NCBI RefSeq assembly: GCF_000001735.4
Contig: NC_003071.7
Coordinates: forward strand, 8,859,151-8,923,150
DNA length: 64,000 nucleotides
From: Arabidopsis thaliana
Taxonomy: Eukaryota; Streptophyta; Magnoliopsida; Brassicales; Brassicaceae
Direction: 5' to 3'
How positions within the stretch are numbered: the stretch's first letter is position 1; the number at the start of each line of letters is the position of its first letter. Below the pieces are notes generated by a model, which had not been told where the DNA came from, did not search any database, and worked only from the letters and a program-made list of their open reading frames with translations. Below, piece after piece: positions 24,440 to 34,387 of the stretch. The translations under genes and the position numbers were made by a program.

Positions 24440-24815
24440 GATTTTTTTACTTCCTCGCAACTAGACCTCAGTTCCTTTGAACTCTAACATCACTAATCGT
24501 TTGATGCAAACATATTATCAATTGGTTTTGAGTTGGAAACCTATGATTCCTAATATCGTATTAGAGCACATAGTTGACCCACTAGACGCTTTTCCACAAA
24601 ACCAATTTTCTACCTAGCCTGTATAATGACTCGTCTTGTTGTGGTAATTTTGGGATGTTGGGTTTGGGTCGTTCCCATTGGGCCATTTTCTTTTCATAAA
24701 GAGACCTATTAAAATATAGAATGTCTCACATTGTAAGTTGAGATATTTCTACAACATTATATAATATTCATAAATCTCGCTACTTATTGTCAATTGGTTT
24801 TGAGTTGGAAGCCCA
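24440..24815 (+). mobile_element. Degraded small LTR-element relic with tRNA primer site
   Basis: A ~30-base direct repeat containing TCAATTGGTTTTGAGTTGGAA occurs at about 24513-24543 and 24785-24815, 272 bases apart. The first copy is soon followed by CGTATTAGAGC (24557-24567), close to the initiator-methionine tRNA primer-binding site of plant LTR elements (TGGTATCAGAGC). The arrangement, LTR end then primer site then a short interior then a second LTR end, fits a small non-autonomous LTR element. Outer ends and target duplication are not resolvable. Confidence 0.5.
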
Positions 24816-24822
24816 TAAATCA

Positions 24823-26090
24823 TCTATATATTAAAAGAGAGTTTTTGTGATGATGTGTGAAGCCCACAATTTTTCTAAACTTTTGTATTTTTTATTTATT
24901 TAATTTTAGTATCCTTCTAACTAAACACTTTTATTTGAAAAATTCTTTCTAATGCCCTTTTCATGATACCCCTTTTCAACTCTACCTTTTTGTTTAATCC
25001 ATTTTTTATTTCTACCCTCTTTAAATTTTTATGACCATTTTACCCTTATTTGGAAATTGTTTTAAGTTAACAAAATGAAATATTAATATTTTTTCGCTTA
25101 AAATATTCCAAAATAAATTTCCCGCCAAAATTTTCCCGCCAAAAATTTTCGAAAAAAACTTTCCCGCCAAAACGTTTCGAAAAAAAATTTACCGCCAAAT
25201 TTTGTTTCTAAAAATATTTTTCCCGCCAAATTTTTTTTTGGCGGGAAATAGATTTACAAGGGATTTTAAAAGAGTTTTAAAAGATTTACAAGGGATTTTA
25301 AAAGGGTTTTATAAGATTTACAAGAGATTTTAAGAGGCTGATTTACAAGGAATTTTAAAAGGTTTTAAAAGATTTACAAGGGATTTTAAAAGGGTTTTTA
25401 AAGATTTACAAGAGATTTTAAAGGGATTTAAAAGATTTACAAAGGTCTTTTAAAGATTTTAAAAGGGTTTTACAATATTTACAAGAGATTTTCAAGGGTT
25501 CCAAAAGATTTACAAAGGATTTGTAAAGATTTTAAAAGGGTTTAAAAGTGTTTTGAAAGATTTACAAGGGATTTGAAAACATTTTAAAATTACTTGTAAA
25601 TTTTTTAAAACTATTTTAAAATCGCTTGTAAATCTTTTAAAACTCTTTTAAAATCTCTTGTAAATCTCTTAAAACCTTTTTAAAATCTCTTGTAAATCTT
25701 TTAAAATCCCTTGTAAATTTATTTGCCGCTAAATAATATTTACAAGGATTTGTAAAATCATTGTTTTGGCTGAGGAAAAATTTGTTACGAAAAAAAAATT
25801 TGGCGGGAAATTTTTTTTTGGGCGGGAAATTTTTTTTTTTGGCGGAAAAATGTTTGGTGGGAAATTTTTTTTGGCGGGAAAAAAAATTTTGGCGCCAAAA
25901 AATTGGCGGGAAAAGTTCAGTCTCCAATTACATGTTTCTATTAGATGACGGTAATTTGGTCATTTTGTTCAAGGGAAGGAGTATTTTTAAAAATGGACAA
26001 CATAAAAGGGTATTGTTGCAAAAGAGTAGTAAAACAAGGGTAGTTTTGCAAATCTCCCCTTTTATTTCCATATACTACTTATATTAACTA
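24823..26090. mobile_element. Foldback element with E2F-type TTTCCCGCC arrays
   Basis: The element appears to begin near TCTATATATTAAAAGAGAG (24823) and to end near 26090. Inside, 25115-25245 holds at least four TTTCCCGCCAAA-type motifs on the plus strand, and 25245-25915 holds about five or six copies in the opposite orientation (GGCGGGAAA). Between them are tandem units of about 25 bases with the core GATTTACAAGGGATTTTAAAAG (25251-25590), followed by their reverse complement (25585-25720), so the whole can fold into a giant stem. TTTCCCGCC is the consensus E2F site. There is no transposase. Ends are approximate; it may be a Helitron-like or Mutator-like derivative. Confidence 0.6.
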
Positions 26091-26637
26091 AACTTACCAA
26101 AATTGAATATCAGAAATTATTAAATAAGAAAGCTTCTATAATTTTTTTAATTAATGTTAAATTCATTGTGTTTTTCTATTGTAAAATTAAACAATATAAC
26201 TATATAGTTTATGCATTTCAACACCAACAATTCTTTCATATATTATAAAAATTTCAATTGAAACCACAAATCTATAAGCATTAACTTATGAATGACTAAA
26301 TATAACTTTATTTGTATAATATAAACTATTAAAATCGAATTTGTAAGTTTATTTATAGATTAAAAGGTTGTGTTATTGCATGATATTTACATAGCAATGT
26401 TTATAATTTATTATATTTTAATTGTAAATAAAATTTGGTTTTGACATCTCGCTATTCAATGATAACAACTTTGAGTTTTTGTAAAATTGTTTTATAAGAT
26501 AAAAGAAATTGTTCTTATTTTTCATAAGAAACACTAACTTCAATAAATTGTCTTTGAATTTTTTTGACATAATATATATATATATATATTATATATATAC
26601 TCTTATAGGTTAAAAACTTTTAAAGAGGAACCTACAC
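26091..26637. other. AT-rich spacer
   Basis: Very AT-rich with an AT-dinucleotide stretch at about 26570-26600. No gene is supported. Confidence 0.5.
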
Positions 26638-26986
26638 AGCTGACGAAGAAAGCCTATTTTCAAAGAGTTTGGACAGAGAAGACGAGATTGTAGTTTGAGA
26701 AGGTCTTATCGATTACAAAAACGATAATAGGGTAAGTTCTTATGATGATATTAATAGGGCTTATCAGTTGGTGAATAAAACTATTAGCTTTAATGTCTCT
26801 AAGGTTCTATTCATGAAAAAACTTAGTATCAAAGCTAATAGTTTTTTTCACCAACTGATAAACCCTATTAGTATCGTCATAAGAACTTACCCACTATCGT
26901 TTTTGTAATCGATAAAACCTTCTAAAACTACAATCTCATCGTCATCTGTCCAAACTCGTTGGAAATAAGCTTTCTTTGTCTCAGCT
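26638..26986. repeat. Inverted duplication of the GeBP-like gene end (hairpin)
   Basis: The left arm (about 26638-26795) is the reverse complement of the right arm (about 26827-26986) with roughly 10-15 per cent difference judged by eye, separated by a ~31-base loop. The right arm is the 3' part of the GeBP-like reading frame plus its downstream sequence; for example TAAGTTCTTATGA occurs in the left arm and its complement in the right. A read-through transcript from the gene would form a stem of about 155 base pairs. Confidence 0.85.
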
Positions 26987-27294
26987 TCTTCTCCTCCTCC
27001 TCCTCCCCTCTTCTTCACCTTCTTGGCCTTCTTCACATCCGCAGACGCTTGTGCTTCATGTGTTTCACGAGAACGCTTTGCCACTGATTTCTCAGAAATT
27101 TTCACACTTTTGGATTCTTGATTGTTTAAGGCAGAAACTTCGGTTACAACCTCATCCTTCTTCCCGAGTTCGGAGTCGGAATCGGAATCAGTTTCTTCAT
27201 CCGATGAAGAGTCTTCAACTTCTCTGATTGGAGTCTCCAATTCATCTTCGTCACTTGAAGAAGCCGTCAGCGGATTGAAACGTTTATGAGACAT
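26887..27294 (-). pseudogene. Truncated GeBP/storekeeper-like (DUF573) transcription factor gene
   Basis: GeBP family proteins are plant DNA-binding factors with a central DUF573 domain. The minus-strand frame from the ATG at 27294 encodes an acidic Ser/Asp/Glu-rich N-terminus ([22 protein letters not shown]), a Lys/Gly linker, and the start of DUF573 ([20 protein letters not shown] then FIDYKND). It stops at 26887-26889 just after NDSG. Beyond the stop, another frame carries YDDTNRVYQLVKKTISFD, the expected continuation, so a small frameshift truncates the domain. The alternative that GTAAGT right at the stop is a splice donor cannot be excluded, but the continuation is directly adjacent rather than beyond an intron. 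It is probably a pseudogene. Confidence 0.7.
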
Positions 27295-28316
27295 GGAACG
27301 ATCTAAGGTTTATAAAGTGACTTTAGAAGTTGAAAATAAGATTTTGCTTTGCATTAACACTTCTTTACGTTCCTTAATATATATAGAACAAAGCGTTTTC
27401 TAATATTTTCATCTTTTTCCCTCATGACGTTTGGATTCCTCATTTATTCCTCTAATAATCTCTTTCTTAGTAAACGCTTATTCTTAATAAATGAAATTAC
27501 TGTTTCGTAAATCGTTCAAAATAACTGGGACACGCTTTGGCCGAGTAATAATATCATCAGCTTTGAAACTAGTGTTTTTCATGTCTTCAATGTTTATGTA
27601 GTCTCTCTCTTTTGAAATTGTGCATTATTCTCTTTTCTCGTAATCCAAGTCCACGGCATCAATAATGTTTGTTTCTAGAGTGGAAGAAGAACTTATCTTG
27701 CAATGTGACATGATTGAGCTTTAACAAGTCCATGAGGCTTATTGCAATCAAAGCCAGCTGACGGCACAATTAGGCCTTGTCGCTTATCGAAACTGAAATA
27801 GGTAAAGGGCTTTGGTCCTTTTGCTACTGCAACTGTGCTTATGTGTACCATCTAAGGGTCTTAGACTCTTGCGAGAGTTGCAAAGTAGATACCTTTATTA
27901 AGCTCTCAAAATACTATTTTTTGCTTTTAAAAAACAGAGTCGTATGCTTTGACACAGTCCTAGTGTTAAAGAAGATTTGTATCGAAAGTCTGTTTGTGTT
28001 GAATCAAGAAGCAGCACTTCAAGCTCCTCTCCTGCATCTGTGTACATCCCAAAATATGATCAGAAAACAGAAACATATAAGACCAGGTCTTTCTATGTTA
28101 ATGCACACACAATCTTTGTACCTCTAACTCGGAGATCATTCTCAAAAAGTCATGAGGTTGCATCAGCTTCTCTTGTGCAGCCACTTCCGCTAGTAGGGAA
28201 GCAAGTGGAACAATACCCTCCATCTGCTAATGGAACATGATAGGTTTTTACACTAGTTTGATACACGATGATCATGTCACGTTTGTTCTCAAAACCTACC
28301 GTGGGATATTCACAGT
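27295..28316. other. Intergenic region with unidentified coding-like remnants
   Basis: Plus-strand stretches at about 27675-27800 (containing QVHEAYCNQSQLTAQ after an in-frame stop) and 27977-28240 (Ser-rich, then SVYIPKYDQKTETYKTRSF, ending PPSANGT) read like eroded exons. No family was recognised and no intact frame joins them. Confidence 0.35.
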
Positions 28317-29155
28317 TCAATTGATAGCATCAGTGACTGCTTCTGCATTCTTGAATAAAGTGATAGCTGATTCCATGTTCACCTGAAAACCTCAGGAGTT
28401 GTTAAAAAGAAAAGAGACAAGAAAAAATCTTAACGGAGAAGCATGATTTGATTTACCTTTGCACCTTCTTTGAGGGGAAGCATGGAAAGAACAGAATGCA
28501 GGGAATCTCTGGCCATGGACAGAGATGATAGTTGTTGTATTTCCATGTCCTCCCAAGATGCTTTAACCTGTTTCAGATATATTTCGTATCAATCCGATTT
28601 ATATCCTCCATGGCTTGGAATTAGTAAATGGGTTTGGACCTAATACTTACTTGAGAAAGAAGCACATAATTGATCTTCATCTCCAGGTTTTTCTTCTGCA
28701 GTTTGATTTTCTCTTGCAGAACCAACTGTTTTCATTTGGTAAGACTATCCCATGCACAGAGTATTTGGTTCTGGAAAGGTTGTTAGCTTTTATTTAATTC
28801 CATGCCTCAAAGGATGAAGAAAGCAAAGATCTCACGGTTATGTGAAAAGCATGAGAAGAAGTGATGACAAAATCATTACCTTTACTTGGGATTTTCTTGT
28901 GTCAAATTCTAAGCTACTTTGGTTTGGTAACCCGAAACAAACCCGTGTTCCATCTGACATCCTATCATGCTTTTTCAGGCCAAGATGAACTTTCAGACCG
29001 TTGTTGTTCTGATCATCTCTCTTGGTAGATGAACTAGAAGTGGAGTTTCTGCGGTTAGGAGAAGAAGATGCAGACGGAGAGGAGAGAAAACGTGAACTAA
29101 CCTCGCGGGACTTTCCTCTTCTTGTTTTGAGTAGTTCATGCTCACAGCTCTTCAT
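28317..29155 (-). pseudogene. QWRF motif (DUF566) gene remnant with in-frame stop
   Basis: Exon 1 (29155-28880) encodes a basic Ser-rich N-terminus (RRGKSREVSSRFLSSP, SPNRRNSTSSSS) typical of QWRF/DUF566 proteins, which bind microtubules. The next exon (acceptor near 28790) reads ILCAWDSLTK, then a stop (28732-28734), then KQLVLQEKIKLQKKNLEMK, a clear DUF566 helix. Further minus-strand exons follow (VKASWEDMEIQQLSSLSMAR and MESAITLFKNAEAVTDAIN) to a stop at 28317-28319. The middle of the protein, including the QWRF box, is missing, so the locus is both internally deleted and interrupted. It is a pseudogene unless the stop is bypassed by splicing. Confidence 0.7.
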
Positions 29156-29782
29156 TGTTACTCTGCTACCGGAGAGGAAGACAAAGAAGGAAGCTTGTCA
29201 ATCATTTGAAATAGACGAGTTGGTTGCCAACATTATAGGGTTTATTTTTATTCAGTTGAAGTTTGAAGCATAATAACATGAATACAAGAGAATAGCTGAT
29301 GCTTCATTGAATTTAAATATGACATTCACAAGATACAGTAAGTGATGGTGCAAGAGCATACAAAACTTTTGCAAGTGTCTTTGTAACCAAATCTGGAAGA
29401 TATATAGCTGTCTACAAGTGGAAGTAAAACTATGGACCAAGAAATAAAACCAAACATACAAAATTTAAACGGATGGACCAAGAATATAAATCTATTCAGT
29501 TTTATGAAATTTACTACCGTAAAAACATATCCAATTTTGAACAGAAATACGAAGGACTTTAAAGGATAAAAACCAATTAAGACCAAACCAAACATAAATG
29601 TTGGTAAAAAATCTACGAAAAGTTTAAAAAAAGAAAAGAAAAATCTACTAGAATTAAACCAAATGTAATATAATTATATAAAGAGAGGTTGATTTCTTGG
29701 GAAAAAAATTCAAACTGTCATCAGACAAAGAAAAATAGATAATACAAAGTTTGCTTTTGTATGATTCTTAAACGACCAAAAG
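29156..29782. other. Spacer and diverged promoter of peptide copy 4
   Basis: From about 29490 the sequence parallels the promoters of the other peptide copies (TTGAACAGAAATACGAAGG, TATATAAAGAGAGGTTGATT at about 29676, leader ending TTTTGTATGATT). The first ~300 bases hold no recognised feature. Confidence 0.5.
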
Positions 29783-30127
29783 ATGAAGAAATGGAGTGCA
29801 ATAGTCGTGATAATGATGATGGTGATTGTTCTGGTGGCAGTAGAAGCAAAAGGGACTCAAAAAGATTGGATTCGCTGTTTTCGCAAGTGTTCAAAGCCTT
29901 GTGGCGACCACGATGGTAATTGCTTTGTACGTTGCAAAATCAAATGCGGTGGCCCAAACCCGCCTCATGGCTCTTCTGGCCCTCCACATAGTTCCTCAAG
30001 GTACTATTTTCTTTACTACATTCTATAATTATATAACTTATACGTATTTTTCTAATTTTATGATATGTGTATGGATAGAATCTCGCATGAGACGACATCT
30101 AGGGAAGTTTTCGGAAGAAGACTATGA
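29783..30127 (+). CDS. Small secreted six-cysteine peptide, cluster copy 4 (2 exons)
   Basis: Exon 1 is 29783-30000 and exon 2 is 30079-30127. The signal peptide begins MKKWSAIVVIMMMVIVLVAV with likely cleavage at VEA. The core follows the CX3CX3C-X6-CX3CX3C pattern. The proline linker is duplicated (PNPPHGSSGPPHSSSR), a partial internal repeat seen only here. The exon 2 tail is diverged and starts RISHETTS but still ends in a short basic run. The intron is short (78 bases). A secreted peptide of unknown function; divergence of both promoter and tail suggests an older copy. Confidence 0.75.
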
Positions 30128-31560
30128 TATAATTAAATTTCCGTAGAAGATTTGTGATCATGACTACCTTTTTTTTAAGTTTTACGTTCATGTTAAAAAT
30201 CTAATAAAATATTGATAAAAAGTTATCTATATTTACAGACTATATAAGTCCCAAAAGATTTTAAAACATTCGATAGAGTTACAAAAAAGAAATAAGATGT
30301 TTGATCACTATATTATAATACAAAACTAATAATTATTAGGAAACAATTGGTTTTAAGGACTTCAGAATGATTTTAGCTAAAATTGTTCAAGTTTTATGGG
30401 AAACGATTGGTCGACAAACTTTTAGCTTGCCTTATGTTATTCTTTACACATTAGGATTATAGTAAATGTTACGAATGTTATAAATATGAATGTATGAGAT
30501 CTGCATAAATCTGAGATATATATGTCATTATGTATATACTTGTTCATTTTTGTATCAGAGGCTAATTCTTGTTGTTTAGTTTTCACATATTAAACATGCT
30601 AAGGGTAGAGCCAAAAAAACAAATAGAAATTATTTTTCATAGATGTTAGACCAACTCGAGGTCATAAAATAGTGGCATGGCTAACGCCTTGCCATCAAGA
30701 CAAATCTTTCAATAAATCGCTGTAATTGTAATCATTGTCTTTATTGAGGAAGAAATAGATTTATATAAGCACAGTACAAGACGTTACATAATATGAGCCA
30801 AATGCTACATCGTACAAGCAGAGGCTGAATATATCATACTACAAGAGGCTACATAATACAAGCAGACGTTGCCTAAGGCATGCTTAGTAAAAAAAAGGTG
30901 ATGTTTGAGAGAGTGTGGTGTGAGGAAGATGAGGTTGTGTTGTTTTAATCTTTAATAGATTTTAGGAAGAGTATTTCTAGAGAGATAAAATTTATTCTAT
31001 GAATATGTGAAGAATTCCATTAGTTTTAAGTTTATAGTAAGATATCTAAGAAATAAAATTGGCATTTGAAGAATAAGTTTATGGAAAAAACGAAGAGTGG
31101 TGTTGAATGGTCTTTTACCAAACCTCATGATATACATACATTGCTTGCAATTGGCAAACAATCTTTTTTGTAGTGAATTGACCAATTGTCTTTGCAGCAA
31201 TAGCGATCACATCACAAATTTAAGTATTTGACAAATAATTAAATTAAAAATTTACAAAAGTGTCAAAGTAATTATATTATCAAAATAAAAACGACAAATG
31301 CAATTAGTTGTACTATCAAATCTTATACTGTAAAGAGAAGTGAAAAAAAAAAAACATTGAGCAAAACATTCCTCAAAAATATTTGTGAGTCACAAATTGT
31401 GACCAAGCATAACATTTTCACTTAAGTCTGTTAATATTTTTTACCAATAAATAAAAATCAATTAAAAATGTTTTTTAAAACTAAATACTATTAAATTGTA
31501 TTAAAATGATTTATTTAATTAAAATGATTAAATAGAATAAATGAAGTGATAAATCTATCT
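30128..31560. other. Intergenic region, no recognised gene
   Basis: The first ~450 bases resemble the 3' flanks of the other peptide copies. About 30600-31200 contains repetitive tracts (GCTACAT and TACAAG motifs) and a chance minus-strand frame (30997-31200) with no domain. It may include an old retroelement fragment that cannot be identified here. Confidence 0.35.
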
Positions 31561-32040
31561 TTATAAAGGAAAAAAACAAGAATAATGGAAAGGGTTAAAT
31601 AACTTGTTTTCTTTACACAACATTTGTATTAAGTGAAGATTAATATTTTCTTGTGAAATCTATTAGTCTTTAACCAAATAATAAAACAATCATACAAAGT
31701 CTATCAATTAATGTCCTCTAAAGTTTGGTGTCTCTTTCTTATTGGCAGATTTACTCTCCGACGGATGGATCCACATTCACTTAATAGTTAATATACATCT
31801 ATTCATTTTATAAAATTTAATACTGCAAAAACATACAAGATTTTTGAACATAAATATGAAGGAAATTAATAGATTCAACCAGTTAAAACTACAACAAACA
31901 CTAAGTAAAAAATCTACTCAAAATTTAAACAAAATGTATTATAAATAGAGGTTGATTTCTTGAAACATAATATAAGTCATAAGATTAAGAACAGAAAAGA
32001 AAACAAAGTTTGCTTTTGTAAAATTCTAAGACGATCAAAG
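31561..32040 (+). promoter_or_regulatory. Promoter and leader of peptide copy 5
   Basis: It shares with copies 2 and 3 the blocks TAAAATTTAATACTGCAAAA, TTGAACATAAATATGAAGG, TATAAATAGAGGTTGATT (TATA at about 31940) and a leader ending just before the ATG at 32041. Confidence 0.65.
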
Positions 32041-32414
32041 ATGGCAAAATGGAGTGCGATATTAGTGATACTGATGGTGGTGATTGCTGCGTTGGCAGTA
32101 GAAGCAAAATGGAGTGAAAAAGATTTTATTCAATGTTTTCGCAAGTGTTCAAAGAATTGTAAGAAACACGACGGTGATTGTTTTGAAAAATGTAAAATCA
32201 AATGCGGTGGCCCAAACCCTCCCCATAGTTCATCACGGTAATATATAATTTATCTATCCCTTTCTTTAAATATTTATTAACTAAGTTATTTTCTACAGTT
32301 TTTATATAAATATATAAATTAACTAACTTAATTATTGTTCTAATTTTATGATATGTCCACAGAAGAAGCTCACATGGGATGGACTATGTGGAAGTTCGCG
32401 GAAGCAGAAAATGA
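32041..32414 (+). CDS. Small secreted six-cysteine peptide, cluster copy 5 (2 exons)
   Basis: Exon 1 is 32041-32237 and exon 2 is 32363-32414 (acceptor TCCACAG). The signal peptide is almost identical to copy 2 (MAKWSAILVILMVVIAALAV, then EAKWSEKDF) whereas the core and linker are like copy 3 (six-residue central loop, GGPNPPHSSSR), so copy 2 may be a recombinant or have a specifically diverged core. The tail encoded by exon 2 begins RSSHGMDYVEVRG and ends in SRK. A longer upstream in-frame start exists at 31960 without ATG support; the ATG at 32041 gives the conserved signal peptide. Function is unknown. Confidence 0.78.
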
Positions 32415-32778
32415 TATACCCTACATTTTATTGTAGATTTGTTTATCATGTCTACTAAATATTTACTATATATTTTGTAGTTCATTTCAAGAATTTTGGC
32501 ACCGAATAATAATTCTCAAATCTTTTATTGTATCGTGAAATCGTGATTTTTGTTTTGTGGAAAAATCATGATTTAGCAATTCTAGTTCATGGATTGAAAC
32601 AAGAGAATATACAGTTGGAATCAAAGATATAAATTACAAATATCATTAAAAGTCTGAAGACATAATTAAGCAGAACCAAAAAAAACATAGCATTTAGAGG
32701 TAAACATAACACAAATTAAACTACTAAACACACACTAAGCAACTCTTTTAGTCAGTAAAAGTCGCAACATATATTTGT
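32415..32778. other. Spacer between peptide copy 5 and the UPF0725 gene
   Basis: The first part shows the diverged 3' flank of the peptide unit (TTTACTATATATTTTGTAGTTCATTTCAAG, a shortened relative of the 14.9-kb hairpin); the rest is 3' UTR of the minus-strand gene. Confidence 0.45.
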
Positions 32779-34094
32779 CTACTTGTCCATCTCAACATTA
32801 TTAATTTCAAGGCACATGTGTTGTGGTCTTCCATTCCTCGTTTGCCTTATTATGCATGCGCACTCGACACCTCCACTAGTCGTGAAGGTTATATAGAAGA
32901 TAGCATTGCTCGACTTCAACTTCAAATTTGACTCTATGTCGTCTTCCATTGTTTGTACCACTACTTTCTTTATCTCCAATGGGAAATGTTTAACCTGCAA
33001 AACAAAAGCTTGTGTATGAGAGAAGAGTGCATGAAGACCCCAAAACAAATGAGTATACTGATAGCTAGGCTCACCATGCCAAGATCCCACTTAGAGTATG
33101 CTCCAACTTGAGCATATAGATGAAGCCATTTATTCTCTTGCAAATCGGAATCATTAACCTACATTTGAAACATTTTTTAACATTAGGGGAACAAGGCGTG
33201 ATCTGTGTCTGTGTGTTTAGATATAGCAAACACCACACACCTCATAGTAGTGTAGCTTCTCGCTTCCTGAAAGGGCACCATCATCTAGCCACTTAGGCAT
33301 CACACCAGTATAGAGCACGTCTACACCATTAGGATCCCATTGGGAACCTTTATCTCCAGACCCTACAACAAACTAATAGTAATTGGTGGATGATGGATGG
33401 AAACTAGCATAGCCGCCAGAAACACCAAAAACAGACAAAATATATAAACCATGTATGTATGTTAGTTATACCTTCAAGGCTGCAAAAAGTGGTGACTAAT
33501 CTCAATTTCTCATTATTCTTTACGGCAGCATCCCAAAGGCATATTTCAATACTGGAAAGGGAATTGTTGGCTGGATCAAAGGCATCCAATATCATATGAT
33601 AATTGATATGTGCAACCGATTGCAGCATGACTTGGGTTACAGTCATCAACTCTAAATTTGTCCCCTACAATGATAATAACCGTAAGTGGAGATGTAACAG
33701 TTAAAATCCGAAGAAGAAGAAGAAGTAAAGGTGAGGGCTTGCTAGAATAAGAGCAATATAGATAAGAGTTACCGTTTGAGAATTGTAGGAATGGAGTGCC
33801 ACCTCTGCAAGGAGTTCGTCAGAGCGATTACATCCAATGGCTTTTACCCCACAATATCCCTACAAAAAAGTTCAGATAGAATCAATCAATCAAGTTAGGG
33901 TTATGAAAGTGATTACGAAGAGAATAGAGAATTACGGGGACTTTGGGTTTCACATCGGAGGAGGAGGATGTATTGTCTCTGGGTGGATAGACGACGTCAA
34001 GCTTCCGCTTTTTCTTCGGCGGTTTGTTGAGCTGCACATCGTCGGAGGAGGATTCTTTGTCTATGGGAGAACAGACCGGAGTTTCGAGCACCAT
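32779..34094 (-). CDS. UPF0725 / DUF626 family protein (6 exons)
   Basis: Exons on the minus strand are 34094-33936, 33859-33773, 33664-33472, 33362-33241, 33158-33075 and 32994-32779, giving 286 residues in one open frame. The N-terminus has acidic Ser/Asp runs and a basic patch (PPKKKRKLD) resembling a nuclear localisation signal. The C-terminal third is the family hallmark: FPLEIKKVVVQTMEDD, then SNLKLKSSNAIFYITF, then TRNGRPQHMCLEI. The family, which includes EMB2204, is Brassicaceae-expanded and of unknown function; some members contain a cystatin-like fold by annotation, which I cannot confirm here. A truncated relative lies at 37004-37514. Confidence 0.82.
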
Positions 34095-34387
34095 CTTTCT
34101 GATTTCGCACCAAACAAACTTTCGACGCTGGCTACTTAACTTATAGGGGTGTTATTAATTTGTGATTTATATGAATTTTTAATTACTTGAAATGTTATGA
34201 AATTTTTTTGTTATTTAATTAAAGGTTTATAAAACTTTGGTATTATTAAATTTTGATTTATAAAAAGTAATTTAAAGTGTTTATAAATCTGGAGTTATTA
34301 GATTCATACTTTAATAAAGTCATTAAAATTTTTGTGTTATTCAAAATAAACAACACTTTCCATTATTGTTAGTCAATTAAAATATTA

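Noticed and set aside
25637-25927. Lys/Phe-rich minus-strand frame across the foldback element
   Set aside because: Low-complexity translation of the inverted E2F-site and ATTTTAAAAG repeats.
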